From assembly GCA_017626055.1 (NCBI GenBank), contig JAGAJM010000006.1:346945-410944 (forward strand): a stretch of 64,000 bases of DNA. Reading direction: 5' to 3'. Numbering within the stretch: the first letter of the stretch is position 1; every line of letters begins with the position of its first letter. The stretch comes from a bacterium (GTDB lineage: Bacteria; Cyanobacteriota; Vampirovibrionia; Gastranaerophilales; Gastranaerophilaceae). Shown one piece after another: positions 44,130-52,108 of the stretch. Both the position numbers and the translations under genes were made by a program. The notes under the pieces are model-generated. The model worked only from the letters and a program-made list of their open reading frames with translations. It did no database searches and had not been told where the DNA came from.

Positions 44130-44822
44130 TTAATTATTTTTAAGTTGTGAATATATTTTACGTTTATCAACTGTTGCGATAAATTTTACTGCATCGTTTG
44201 ACGGAATTGCAAAACCTATTCCAATATTTGAGATATTTTGATCGGGGTTATAAATTGATTGACTAATTCCAATAACTTCTCCATCTGAGTTTAATAATGG
44301 TCCACCTGAACATCCTGGATTAATTGCTGCGTCTGTTTGAAATCTATTTTTCACGTAATCAATTCTGGAAATTATTCCTTGAGTTAATGTGTTTGAAAAT
44401 CCAAATGGATTTCCGATAGATAAAACTCTTTGTCCTACTTTTACGTTCTCGGAATCTCCGAATGATACAGTTTTTAATGGCTTTTTAGGCTCGATTTTTA
44501 TTAGTGCTAAGTCCCTGTTTTTACCCATTTGAGCAATAAATCGTGCCTTGTAAGTTTGTCCATTATAGGTTGTAACATCAATTGTTTTGTAATTTTCAAC
44601 TACGTGTGAACCAGTTAAAATTAGTCCGTCTGGAGTTACTATACAACCAGTTCCTGCAGATAATCCATCTTTTAATTGTGCATCAATTGCAACAATTGCA
44701 GGGCTTATTTTTTCATATACTTCAATGTTTATTTTTTCATCGGGAGCATAACCCATTGATATTGGACAAAATGCGAAACATAATACTAAGATGCCACTTA
44801 AAAACAGAATTTTTGATTTCAT
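44130..44822 (-). CDS. S1C serine protease (HtrA/DegP-like, without PDZ domain)
   Basis: A 230-residue secreted trypsin-fold protease. The start is ATG 44822 with AAAGGGGG 5 bases upstream, giving a signal peptide (1-26, ending MGYA). The catalytic triad is His73 (TGSHVV), Asp104 (NRDLALI) and Ser172 (INPGCSGGPL). The oxyanion motif is GCSGG rather than the usual GNSGG. No PDZ domain follows; the protein ends after the chymotrypsin-like fold. It acts in the periplasm or at the surface in protein quality control. Confidence 0.92.
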   Translation of the reverse strand: MKSKILFLSGILVLCFAFCPISMGYAPDEKINIEVYEKISPAIVAIDAQLKDGLSAGTGCIVTPDGLILTGSHVVENYKTIDVTTYNGQTYKARFIAQMGKNRDLALIKIEPKKPLKTVSFGDSENVKVGQRVLSIGNPFGFSNTLTQGIISRIDYVKNRFQTDAAINPGCSGGPLLNSDGEVIGISQSIYNPDQNISNIGIGFAIPSNDAVKFIATVDKRKIYSQLKNN

Positions 44823-44929
44823 AATTGCCCCCTTTTTCGACAATTATTTTTCTATCGGAAATAAATAATATCCTCTAATTTTTTAACAATGTAATTATTC
44901 AAAAAAAGTTTAAAACTTTAATTTTTAGC

Positions 44930-44962
44930 AAAAAAAAAGACCTTGTTAATATCAAGGCCTAT
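44930..44962 (-). terminator. terminator-like hairpin without a clear upstream gene
   Basis: Minus strand GGCCTTG, ATATTAA loop, CAAGGTC followed by nine T. It has no minus-strand coding gene upstream within about 200 bases, so it may end an unannotated small RNA. Confidence 0.65.
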
Positions 44963-44977
44963 CCGTTTAAATAAGAA

Positions 44978-45011
44978 GAGAGAGCTTTATATATTAATAT
45001 AAAGTATTCTC
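44978..45011. other. 34-bp inverted repeat upstream of hldA
   Basis: 15-base arms, GAGAGAGCTTTATAT (44978-44992) and ATATAAAGTATTCTC (44997-45011), differ at only three positions and enclose ATTA. It is in the 338-base stretch (44823-45160) that otherwise holds only the terminator-like hairpin and the hldA promoter. Candidate operator or RNA hairpin. Confidence 0.5.
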
Positions 45012-45120
45012 AATTGGAAAAATTGCTAAATTTGTAATAACAAATTTACATATCTTTACAAGAGGATGAAACTCAATAATAGTATGCTTTTTTAGACCCC
45101 CTTTATTTACCCCCTGTTTG

Positions 45121-45129
45121 TGTTAAAAT
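45121..45129 (+). promoter_or_regulatory. extended -10 element of the hldA operon
   Basis: TGT then TAAAAT (45124-45129). The 13-base stretch TTTGTGTTAAAAT is identical to that before mazG. Start codon at 45161. Confidence 0.5.
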
Positions 45130-45160
45130 GTACTTGTAAAGTTTAAAAAGAGTTGGTGTT

Positions 45161-46171
45161 ATGAACATAGATAAAGATAAACTTATTTCAAGTATTAAAA
45201 AAATCACAAAACCAAAAGTTTTGGTTGTTGGGGATTTGGCATTGGATGAAATGATTTATGGTGATGCTGAACGTATTTCACGTGAAGCACCAGTCTTGAT
45301 TTTACAGCACACTAAAACAAAATTGATTTTGGGTGGTGCGTCTAATGCTGCACACAACGTAGCAACTTTAAATGATGGCAAAGTTGGTGTTATTGGGGTT
45401 GCTGGTATGGATTATTATTCAGATTTGCTTTATGAAACTTTTGAAAAAGCAAATATTGATTGTTCTGAAATTGTAGAAGATAGAAGTCGCAAAACTATTG
45501 TGAAAACTAGAGTTTCGGGTTCTATTACAACATCAATTACTCAACAAATTGTTCGAGTTGATAGACAAACTAAAGGTCCTGTTTCTGAAATAACAGAAGA
45601 CAAAATTATTAAAAATATTGAAAAAGTTTTACCTACTTATGATGCGGTTATTATTTCTAACTACCATATCGGGACTTTAACAGATAAAATTATTAAATTT
45701 ACAATTGATTTAGCTAATAAATTAGGGAAAAAAGTTATTGTAGATGCTCAAAGAGATTTAGGTTCATACAAAAATGTAACTTCTATGACTCCAAACCATC
45801 CAGATACAGAAAAATCTGTTGGTTTTGAAATCCATAATGAAGATGATTTGAAACGTGCGGGTAAAAAATTGCTAGAAGAAACCAATGCGCAAGCAATTTT
45901 AATTACTTGTGGGGCAGATGGTATGTTTGTTGCTGAACCAAATGAAGTTTATACAAAAATTCCAGTATTCAACAAATCTGAAGTGTTTGATGTTACTGGC
46001 GCTGGAGATACTGTTACTGCGGTTTATTCATTGGCATTGGCTGCTGGTGTTGATCCTGTATATTCAGCAATTATTGGTAATATTGCAGCAAGTATTGTTG
46101 TTAGACAATTCGGTTGTGCTACAACAACAGTTGAAGAACTACTTGCAGCAGTGAAAGATTTGAAGATTTAA
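45161..46171 (+). CDS. hldA: D-glycero-beta-D-manno-heptose-7-phosphate kinase (RfaE domain I)
   Basis: A 336-residue PfkB-family kinase phosphorylating heptose 7-phosphate for ADP-heptose and LPS inner core. Features are VVGDLALDEMIYGDAERISREAPV, LGGASNAAHNVA, IVRVDRQ, VIVDAQRD...MTPNHPDTE and the ATP/anion-hole motif DVTGAGDTV. It carries only the kinase domain, so an HldC nucleotidyltransferase must be elsewhere. First of three LPS-linked genes: hldA, DUF4330-like and O-antigen ligase. Confidence 0.93.
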   Translation: MNIDKDKLISSIKKITKPKVLVVGDLALDEMIYGDAERISREAPVLILQHTKTKLILGGASNAAHNVATLNDGKVGVIGVAGMDYYSDLLYETFEKANIDCSEIVEDRSRKTIVKTRVSGSITTSITQQIVRVDRQTKGPVSEITEDKIIKNIEKVLPTYDAVIISNYHIGTLTDKIIKFTIDLANKLGKKVIVDAQRDLGSYKNVTSMTPNHPDTEKSVGFEIHNEDDLKRAGKKLLEETNAQAILITCGADGMFVAEPNEVYTKIPVFNKSEVFDVTGAGDTVTAVYSLALAAGVDPVYSAIIGNIAASIVVRQFGCATTTVEELLAAVKDLKI

Positions 46172-46189
46172 TTTAAGGAGACTTTTATA

Positions 46190-46795
46190 ATGGATAAGTT
46201 AAAAGAACTTTTAAATTCAGAAAAACTTGCTAAGTTAAAAGAACTTGTAAAGAAAATCAGAGTAGTTGATTTGATTATTGTAGGTTGCGTGCTTTTGGCA
46301 CTATTGGTTGGTTTTGTAACCTTTAAGGGTGTTCGTCAGACTGCTGATAGACAAATTGAAGCAACTTCAAATATTGTTTTTAAAGTATATATGAGAGGGG
46401 TAACTTTCTCAGGTAAAGAAATTCCTATCAAAAAAGGTGACAAGACTTTTATCAGTATTAGAAATGTTCCATATTCAGAATTAGAAATTCTTGATGTAAA
46501 AGCTGATAGAAGAAAAATTGTTCTTCCAACTTTGAACTCAAAAACAGTTGTAATTGTGGTAGAAGATGTTGGACAACCTGATTTATATGATGTTGTTGTA
46601 ACATTGACTGATAAAGCTAAAATTACTAAAGATGGTGCTGTTGTTGGTGGTAATAAAGTTAAAATGGGCTTACCTATTACGTTAGAGGGTGCAGAATATA
46701 GATTTACTGGTTCTGTTTCAGATATCAAAGTTGTAGATGCCGTTGATGAAGTAGCTTTAGATAAAGATATAAATACCACTGATGATGTTCAATAA
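46190..46795 (+). CDS. DUF4330-like membrane protein
   Basis: A 201-residue protein with one transmembrane helix (about 25-44, VVDLIIVGCVLLALLVGFVT) and an extracytoplasmic beta-rich domain (VVIVVEDVGQPDLYDVVVTLTDKA). This resembles DUF4330 proteins known mainly from cyanobacteria; function unknown. It sits between the heptose kinase (18-base gap) and O-antigen ligase (14-base overlap), implying a role in surface glycan assembly. Family assignment is moderate. Confidence 0.7.
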   Translation: MDKLKELLNSEKLAKLKELVKKIRVVDLIIVGCVLLALLVGFVTFKGVRQTADRQIEATSNIVFKVYMRGVTFSGKEIPIKKGDKTFISIRNVPYSELEILDVKADRRKIVLPTLNSKTVVIVVEDVGQPDLYDVVVTLTDKAKITKDGAVVGGNKVKMGLPITLEGAEYRFTGSVSDIKVVDAVDEVALDKDINTTDDVQ

Positions 46796-48110
46796 GTTTT
46801 TTAAATTTTCACAGGATAAATTAAATTATTTATATGACAATAGTTTATTTTTGCAAAATATAGACTGGTTTATTTTACCATTTATTTTGCTAACCTTTAT
46901 TGGTTCAACGTTTATGAATTCAGATTCAATCGGATTTTTTGCGTTGATTGTTATGTTTCTAACTTTTGTGAAAATGATGACAAAACCAAATGAAATGGTT
47001 GATTTTAAACGTTTTGAAATTTGGCTAATTGCATACTTTATGATTGTTGTGGTTAGTTTGTTTGGTTCATCATTGTTTGTGTTGAGTTTGAAAGGTTTTT
47101 TGAAAACTTTGATTTATATTGGGTTTTATTTTTCTGTTGTTCAGTATTTAAAGACTCATAGAAATTACATTGCTTGGTTATTGGGAACAATAGCAATATG
47201 TGTAGCTGGCGAATCTGTTATTGCATTTTTACAAAGTTTCTTACATTTAGAAGCTATTTCGACTTGGCAAGATACCTCAAGACTTAACCCAGAAGATATT
47301 TTATCAAGGGTTTATGGCACATTAAAACCATTTAATCCGAACCTTTTTGGCGGGTATTTAGTTTCTGGTTTCCCAGTGGTATTAGGTACAGTATTTTATT
47401 TTGCTAATCGTAAGCATTTAAAATGTACTCTAATTGCTTCTGCTTTTTCAGTATTAGGGATTTATGCAATCTTCCAAACAGGTTGTCGTGGCGCTTATTT
47501 AGCACTAATGCTAATTTTAGCAAGTGCGTTCTTAATTTCTGCTAAATTTTTCTGGAATACATACAAAAAGTTATATATATCATTAATTTCAGCGATTACA
47601 ATATTCTTTTTTATGGCGGTAACTTTTGTAGGAGCATTAAGGCATAGATTTTTATCTATTTTTGCTATGAGAAATGATTCTTCAAATTCGTTCCGATTTA
47701 ATGTTTATCATTCATCTTTAGATATGTTTAAGGATAATTGGTTACTAGGAATTGGTGTTGGAAACAAAAATTTTAGAGAAATTTATGGATTGTACATGAA
47801 AACTGGATTTGATGCATTAAGTGCATATAATGTTTTCTTAGAAATAGCGGTAGAAAGTGGAATTTTTGCACTAATTGCGTTTTTAGGTTTCTTAGTAGAG
47901 TTAGTAAAAGATGCAATCAAATTCATATTAAAATCAATTGATAATGAACAAATTATATTTGTTGCAGTTTCTCTGATATCAGTTTTGGCAGTTATGTTTC
48001 ACGGGTTTGTAGATACTGTATTTTTCAGACCACAAATTCAGTTTATGTTTTGGACATTTGTTGCAGTAATTTCAACACTTGTGAACGATAAAAAAGAGGT
48101 ACTAAACTAA
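46782..48110 (+). CDS. O-antigen ligase family protein (WaaL/Wzy_C)
   Basis: A 442-residue polytopic membrane protein of the O-antigen ligase/polymerase superfamily. Hydrophobic helices fill the N-terminal half. The large periplasmic loop region contains KPFNPNLFGGYLVSGFPVV and the conserved TGCRGAYLAL, and the Wzy_C segment MFKDNWLLGIGVGNKNF...AYNVFLEIAVESGI follows. It would transfer glycan to lipid A core or a related acceptor. It is the last gene of the LPS operon, overlapping its upstream neighbour by 14 bases, before a strong terminator. Confidence 0.88.
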   Translation: MMFNKFFKFSQDKLNYLYDNSLFLQNIDWFILPFILLTFIGSTFMNSDSIGFFALIVMFLTFVKMMTKPNEMVDFKRFEIWLIAYFMIVVVSLFGSSLFVLSLKGFLKTLIYIGFYFSVVQYLKTHRNYIAWLLGTIAICVAGESVIAFLQSFLHLEAISTWQDTSRLNPEDILSRVYGTLKPFNPNLFGGYLVSGFPVVLGTVFYFANRKHLKCTLIASAFSVLGIYAIFQTGCRGAYLALMLILASAFLISAKFFWNTYKKLYISLISAITIFFFMAVTFVGALRHRFLSIFAMRNDSSNSFRFNVYHSSLDMFKDNWLLGIGVGNKNFREIYGLYMKTGFDALSAYNVFLEIAVESGIFALIAFLGFLVELVKDAIKFILKSIDNEQIIFVAVSLISVLAVMFHGFVDTVFFRPQIQFMFWTFVAVISTLVNDKKEVLN

Positions 48111-48140
48111 AAGAACCGACTATAATTAGTCGGTTCTTTG
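48110..48140. terminator. bidirectional terminator
   Basis: AAAGAACCGACT, ATAAT, AGTCGGTTCTTT between convergent genes. Confidence 0.9.
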
Positions 48141-48154
48141 TTTGACACTTATGT

Positions 48155-48568
48155 TTAACACCAGAATCCTCTGCAACAACCACCCATTATCGGGTTAAAT
48201 CCCATACCCATTCCAGCATAGTAGCCTCCGCCCATCATTGGCATTGGACTGTAAAAGTAGTTGCAAGAATTAAAATACATCCAAGGATTAAAAGTGCAAG
48301 CACTCATCAATCCTAACGTACCGATTGTATTTGAAACTGGATTACCATATCCAGAGTACATATTTATTGTATTACCAACAGGGTTGCCATAAAGTTGCAT
48401 TTCATAAGCAACTTGGTTTCGAGCAATCCCGTTTGCTAAATTGCCAAAAAGATTTATGCCTGCATAACCAGCTGGGACACCACTTGTTCGTTGCTCAAGG
48501 TAACTTACAGTGGATGCAAGTCCGCAGTTAATATTGCTCATTATTCTCATTGTTTCGGCAAAACCCAT
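48155..48568 (-). CDS. Gly/Met/Asn/Tyr-rich hypothetical protein
   Basis: Unrecognised 137-residue protein. The ATG at 48568 has GAGG 6 bases upstream, better than the ATG two codons earlier. It contains an imperfect repeat (YGNPVGNTINMYSG and YGNPVSNTIGTLGL) and a C-terminal Met/Gly-rich stretch with terminal Cys (PMMGGGYYAGMGMGF, GGCCRGFWC). Composition suggests a structural, metal-binding or self-assembling protein. No signal peptide. Single-gene unit. Confidence 0.65.
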   Translation of the reverse strand: MGFAETMRIMSNINCGLASTVSYLEQRTSGVPAGYAGINLFGNLANGIARNQVAYEMQLYGNPVGNTINMYSGYGNPVSNTIGTLGLMSACTFNPWMYFNSCNYFYSPMPMMGGGYYAGMGMGFNPIMGGCCRGFWC

Positions 48569-48768
48569 AATCATCCTCGTTATTACTAACTATAAATATA
48601 AAGTATTTATGTTTTTATTAATTGCGTATATTTTGTATATTGTAACGATATATTAAGTATATACTTTTAAGATTAGTAAATCTGACAATAATTTTTTATA
48701 CATTTTGGCGATTATTTTGTTTAAGGCAATTAGTACAATTCAAATATAAGTTTTATTGGAGTAAAAAT

Positions 48769-49077
48769 ATGTTTATTGGAAATAGTTGTAATGATTGCAA
48801 TAGATACAATCGTTTGGAAATGAAAAATATTGATCAAAATCTTTTACCTTGGTTAGAAGACATTATTGATGAAAATAATGCTAGAATTGAGCGTAAAGAA
48901 TGGAAAAGTAAATATAATAGTTATGTCGTATATGATTATGAACCTTTTTGTACTGAGGGGTTTGAAATAAATATTGTGATTTCCTCTCGAGAAAGTGCGT
49001 TTTTGAATTTTATCAAATATCTTTATGATGAAAAAGTCAGCACCATAGAATATCTAAATAACTGCATCACTATATGA
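48769..49077 (+). CDS. hypothetical protein (102 aa)
   Basis: Unrecognised small acidic protein with a CNDCNR motif near the N-terminus (Cys 7 and 10) and the start MFIGNSCNDCNRYNR. TTGGAGTAAAAAT precedes the ATG. It is followed 8 bases after its stop by a terminator. The upstream 194 bases show no clear -35/-10 pair. No membrane segment. Probably real, function unknown. Confidence 0.6.
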   Translation: MFIGNSCNDCNRYNRLEMKNIDQNLLPWLEDIIDENNARIERKEWKSKYNSYVVYDYEPFCTEGFEINIVISSRESAFLNFIKYLYDEKVSTIEYLNNCITI

Positions 49078-49085
49078 TAGCATAT

Positions 49086-49116
49086 AAAAAGGGAAGTGGA
49101 TTTCACTTCCCTTTTG
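49086..49116. terminator. bidirectional terminator
   Basis: AAAAAGGGAAGTG, GATTT loop, CACTTCCCTTTT between convergent genes. Confidence 0.85.
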
Positions 49117-49141
49117 CTAAATATATTTATACTTAGAAATC

Positions 49142-49414
49142 TTACTCTTCTGTTTTTTGGAAACAATCTTTGCAGAAAATTTCTCTGCCAGGGATTGGTT
49201 TGAATGGAACCTGAGTTTGAGCGCCACATTTTGAACATACAGCATCAAACATTCTTCTTTTCTTTTTGTTGTTTTTTCTGCGAGCAAGGCGACATTCTGG
49301 ACATCTTTTTGGTTTGTTTACAAGTCCTTTTTCTGCGTAAAACTCTTGTTCGCCTGCAGTGAAGTCAAATTCTTTTCCACAATCTTCACAGACTAATTTT
49401 TCATCTTGGTACAT
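49142..49414 (-). CDS. double zinc-ribbon protein (zf-trcl-like)
   Basis: A 90-residue protein with two CxxC...CxxC ribbons: C9/C12 with C38/C41, and C60/C63 with C81/C84. The first ribbon (LVCEDCGKEFDFTAGEQEFYAEKG...RCPECR) matches the probable zinc-ribbon (zf-trcl) family, and the second (VCSKCGAQTQVPFKPIPGREIFCKDCF) is the usual companion. A basic linker (RRKNNKKKRR) suggests nucleic-acid binding. Role unknown. Single gene, preceded by a GGAG-like site. Confidence 0.85.
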   Translation of the reverse strand: MYQDEKLVCEDCGKEFDFTAGEQEFYAEKGLVNKPKRCPECRLARRKNNKKKRRMFDAVCSKCGAQTQVPFKPIPGREIFCKDCFQKTEE

Positions 49415-49505
49415 TGTTTTGTTCTCCTAATTGTTGTATTGTTTTGAGAAACCATTGGTTTATCTTATCATAATACACTATTTTTTAGATTTTGCAAGTA
49501 TTTTG

Positions 49506-50924
49506 TTAAGGGTTAAATTTAGGTGTATGCATCAAAATTTTTCTATTTTCTAATGCATTCCCAAATTTGTCATAACTTGCTTCCCCGTGGTTGTTTGCAG
49601 CGTTTGCTGCACGACGTTGTTTTTTCTCTATTCTTTTTTGTAATGCTTCTTCAGCTTTTTGTTGTAATTCTGCAATTCTTGGTTCTAAATCACCAACATC
49701 AACTTTTACGATATTAGATCGTAATTGGAATTCTTTTTCTAATACTTTTATATATTCTCCAAGTAATGCGGCATCCTCAAATTTGCCAGCTCTAGCCCAT
49801 TTGTCCATAACTTTCAATAATCTGTCCATATGTGCTTGTATGTTTTTAGGAATATCGTATTCTTTTGTTTGTTCGATAAAATCATCGATAAGGGTATCAG
49901 ATTTTAGATTGTTTATGTATTTAGAAGTTAATATACTTACTCTTAGAGTTTCCGCATCTTCTCGTTTTATTTCACCTTTTTGAATTGCTTCTTCAAGTTT
50001 TCTAAATTCTGCTTGAGGCCAAATATGTTCATCAGATTGAACTGCAGGATCAAGTAATCTGAATGCAATTTCTTCAGGTGAACGTGGTACGACTACAATT
50101 TCTTGTTTACCGAATGGGTTTTTATCAATAACTTTCGTGTCGTGAGAATATTTAACAATAAAAGCGTTAATAGAATCTGATGATTGTGGTAATCTTGATG
50201 CTACCGCCATTATTTTTTCTTTTGTTTTAGGGTCGGAAATTTTTAATTCGTCCAATCCATGTAAAAATACTTTTCTTGAAAAACGTATTTCTGGTGTTGG
50301 ATGTGGATCTAAGATTTTATCAAATGCTCCGTTAATGAATTTACGAGCTTGTAAGTATTCTCCACGAGGTAAAACTCTTATCATCATGTTGATTTTATCA
50401 AGAATTTTTGTTTGTTGTTGAATAAGGATTTCTTCTGCCCTTTTGTGTTTCATTTGCATAAGTTCTTGCAAGTTCATATCAGGGTGTTTCTTAGCTAAGT
50501 TTTTAAGTATAAAGTAAACTTCTCTTTCAATCGGAGGCATACAGTCTTCATATTGCTTTAAGAATTTCATAGCAATAGTACTTTTCTTTTTAAATGCTCC
50601 AAGGGTTTTTAAGGAATCTATATCTTCTTGAGAAATCATTTCTTTTCCTGTATAAGCATCAGGTATTCCTTCTCTCATAAGTTTTTTGAAAAATGTTTTA
50701 TTAAATTTTTTCTTAAATTCGTTTGTGGTGAATTTTATTTGCCCAGTAAAAGCAATGTCATCAGTTGCTGGCAGGGGTTCTTTTACAAAAACATCTCTTT
50801 CTAATGTATTTAATTTAATGTTGCCAAGAGTTTGTGCAAACGCCACTATTGGGTTTGTTTGTACCCTTGATACTTTTTCTGTATTGTTTGTATTTTCCCT
50901 AAAGTGAACCCCTGTAATTCTCAT
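49506..50924 (-). CDS. hypothetical protein with FTG leader; possible HNH-like fold
   Basis: Unrecognised 472-residue protein. The N-terminal ~60 residues carry NPIVAF...LERDVF and DDIAFTGQ (FTG at 59-61), parallel to the protein at 10415-10954. The remainder is charged and helical. Mid-protein AYTGKEM and later DEHIWPQ, followed by INNLKSD, loosely recall the spacing of HNH endonuclease motifs, but the evidence is thin and Cys pairs are absent. C-terminal residues are very basic (KRIEKKQRRAANAANN). No signal peptide. It is a monocistronic unit. Confidence 0.62.
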   Translation of the reverse strand: MRITGVHFRENTNNTEKVSRVQTNPIVAFAQTLGNIKLNTLERDVFVKEPLPATDDIAFTGQIKFTTNEFKKKFNKTFFKKLMREGIPDAYTGKEMISQEDIDSLKTLGAFKKKSTIAMKFLKQYEDCMPPIEREVYFILKNLAKKHPDMNLQELMQMKHKRAEEILIQQQTKILDKINMMIRVLPRGEYLQARKFINGAFDKILDPHPTPEIRFSRKVFLHGLDELKISDPKTKEKIMAVASRLPQSSDSINAFIVKYSHDTKVIDKNPFGKQEIVVVPRSPEEIAFRLLDPAVQSDEHIWPQAEFRKLEEAIQKGEIKREDAETLRVSILTSKYINNLKSDTLIDDFIEQTKEYDIPKNIQAHMDRLLKVMDKWARAGKFEDAALLGEYIKVLEKEFQLRSNIVKVDVGDLEPRIAELQQKAEEALQKRIEKKQRRAANAANNHGEASYDKFGNALENRKILMHTPKFNP

Positions 50925-50983
50925 ATCCCTATAAAACTCCTAAATAATTAATTTGTCACTTCCTTAATATATTTTTACTTAGC

Positions 50984-51009
50984 AAAAAAGGCGAGCACAA
51001 AACTCGACT
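50984..51009 (-). terminator. terminator of the yebC-GGDEF-tsaE-tsaB operon
   Basis: Minus strand GTCGAG, TTTTGTG loop, CTCGCC then T run; one mismatch in the stem. Confidence 0.65.
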
Positions 51010-51014
51010 TTTCG

Positions 51015-51632
51015 TTAATAAACTGGTGGTGGTTGGATATAAAGAGGTTTTAATTCTTGCCATTTGCAAGATTCTTTTTGAACCTTTTCATACACCAATT
51101 TTGCCAAAATATCACCAAGAGGATATTCTTTTTGTTGATAAGATATTCCACCTAATTCTTTTTGTAGCCTATCATCTGTAATTAGATAGTATTCATTTTT
51201 CTCTAAAAGTTCTTTGATTTCTTCTAATTGAATAGCACCTTTGATATCATCTTCGTAGCGAAGATAGGCACTGTTTTTCCTTGCATCAAGTGCAACCATC
51301 GTTGGTTTTTCTGTTTTATTTATGTGTGAAAGAATTTCTAGTGACGATATTCCACAAGCTTGAATATTGAGTTGTTGAGCCATCATTCTAGCAACTGTTG
51401 TGCAGGCTCTAATTCCTGTAAAACTTCCAGGACCAATGTTTGTGCCAATTACGGATAAGTCTTTTGGCTCAAGATTATTTTCTTTTAAAATTTCTCTAAT
51501 TGTTGAAATTAAAAAGGCTGAATGGTATTTATTATCTTGGTTAGTTACTATTTTTGATGTGAGAATTTTGTCATCCTCTGCTAAAGTAACATACATTTTG
51601 TCTAGGCAGGTATCAAATACTAATATTTTCAC
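51015..51632 (-). CDS. tsaB: tRNA threonylcarbamoyladenosine biosynthesis protein TsaB
   Basis: TsaB is the ASKHA-fold scaffold that binds TsaD for t6A37 synthesis. The 205-residue sequence begins MKILVFDTCLDKMYVTL and contains the conserved YHSAFLISTIREIL and GPGSFTGIRACTTVARMMAQ. It overlaps the tsaE stop by a single base and ends before the operon terminator. TsaD and TsaC are not in the window. Confidence 0.94.
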   Translation of the reverse strand: MKILVFDTCLDKMYVTLAEDDKILTSKIVTNQDNKYHSAFLISTIREILKENNLEPKDLSVIGTNIGPGSFTGIRACTTVARMMAQQLNIQACGISSLEILSHINKTEKPTMVALDARKNSAYLRYEDDIKGAIQLEEIKELLEKNEYYLITDDRLQKELGGISYQQKEYPLGDILAKLVYEKVQKESCKWQELKPLYIQPPPVY

Positions 51633-52108
51633 TATTCTAATCCTTTTACAATTTCAATACAATCTTGTCCAAACCCCTCAAATGAGTATTTTCTGTTATC
51701 CTCATCATCGTAGGTTACGTTAATTTTGATATGGTTAAATGGGATTTCATTCTGTGAAAATTCTGCCCATTCAACAAATGTGATTTGACGACCTTCTGAG
51801 TATTCTCGAAGTTCATCGGTAATTGTTTTTACACCCTCGTTTTCAAGTCTATACAAATCAAAATGATAAACTGGGATGTTTGCACTATGGTATTCGTTTA
51901 AAATTACAAAGCTTGGACTGGTAACTTTTTCGGTAATACCTATTGCTTGGGCAACAAGTTTAACGAACGCAGTTTTTCCTGCACCAATCTCGCCATACAA
52001 ATTTATAAAACAACCATCTTTTTCTATTAATTTTGCAAATTTATAAGCTAATTCTTTTGTCTGGTCTAAGTTTTTACATATTTTTTCAAATTTACTCATG
52101 TTGTACAA
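51632..52108 (-). CDS. tsaE: tRNA threonylcarbamoyladenosine biosynthesis ATPase TsaE
   Basis: TsaE is the ATPase that energises and recycles the TsaBD complex in t6A37 synthesis. At 158 residues it shows YGEIGAGKTAFVKL (P-loop), VTSPSFVILNEYHS, YHFDLYRLEN and EWAEFSQNEIP. Overlap with the upstream GGDEF gene is 17 bases and with tsaB 1 base, indicating coupled translation. Confidence 0.95.
   Translation of the reverse strand: MYNMSKFEKICKNLDQTKELAYKFAKLIEKDGCFINLYGEIGAGKTAFVKLVAQAIGITEKVTSPSFVILNEYHSANIPVYHFDLYRLENEGVKTITDELREYSEGRQITFVEWAEFSQNEIPFNHIKINVTYDDEDNRKYSFEGFGQDCIEIVKGLE

Noticed and set aside
46336..46779. 147-residue minus-strand frame
   Set aside because: Antisense to the DUF4330-like gene, Ser/Thr-rich shadow composition.
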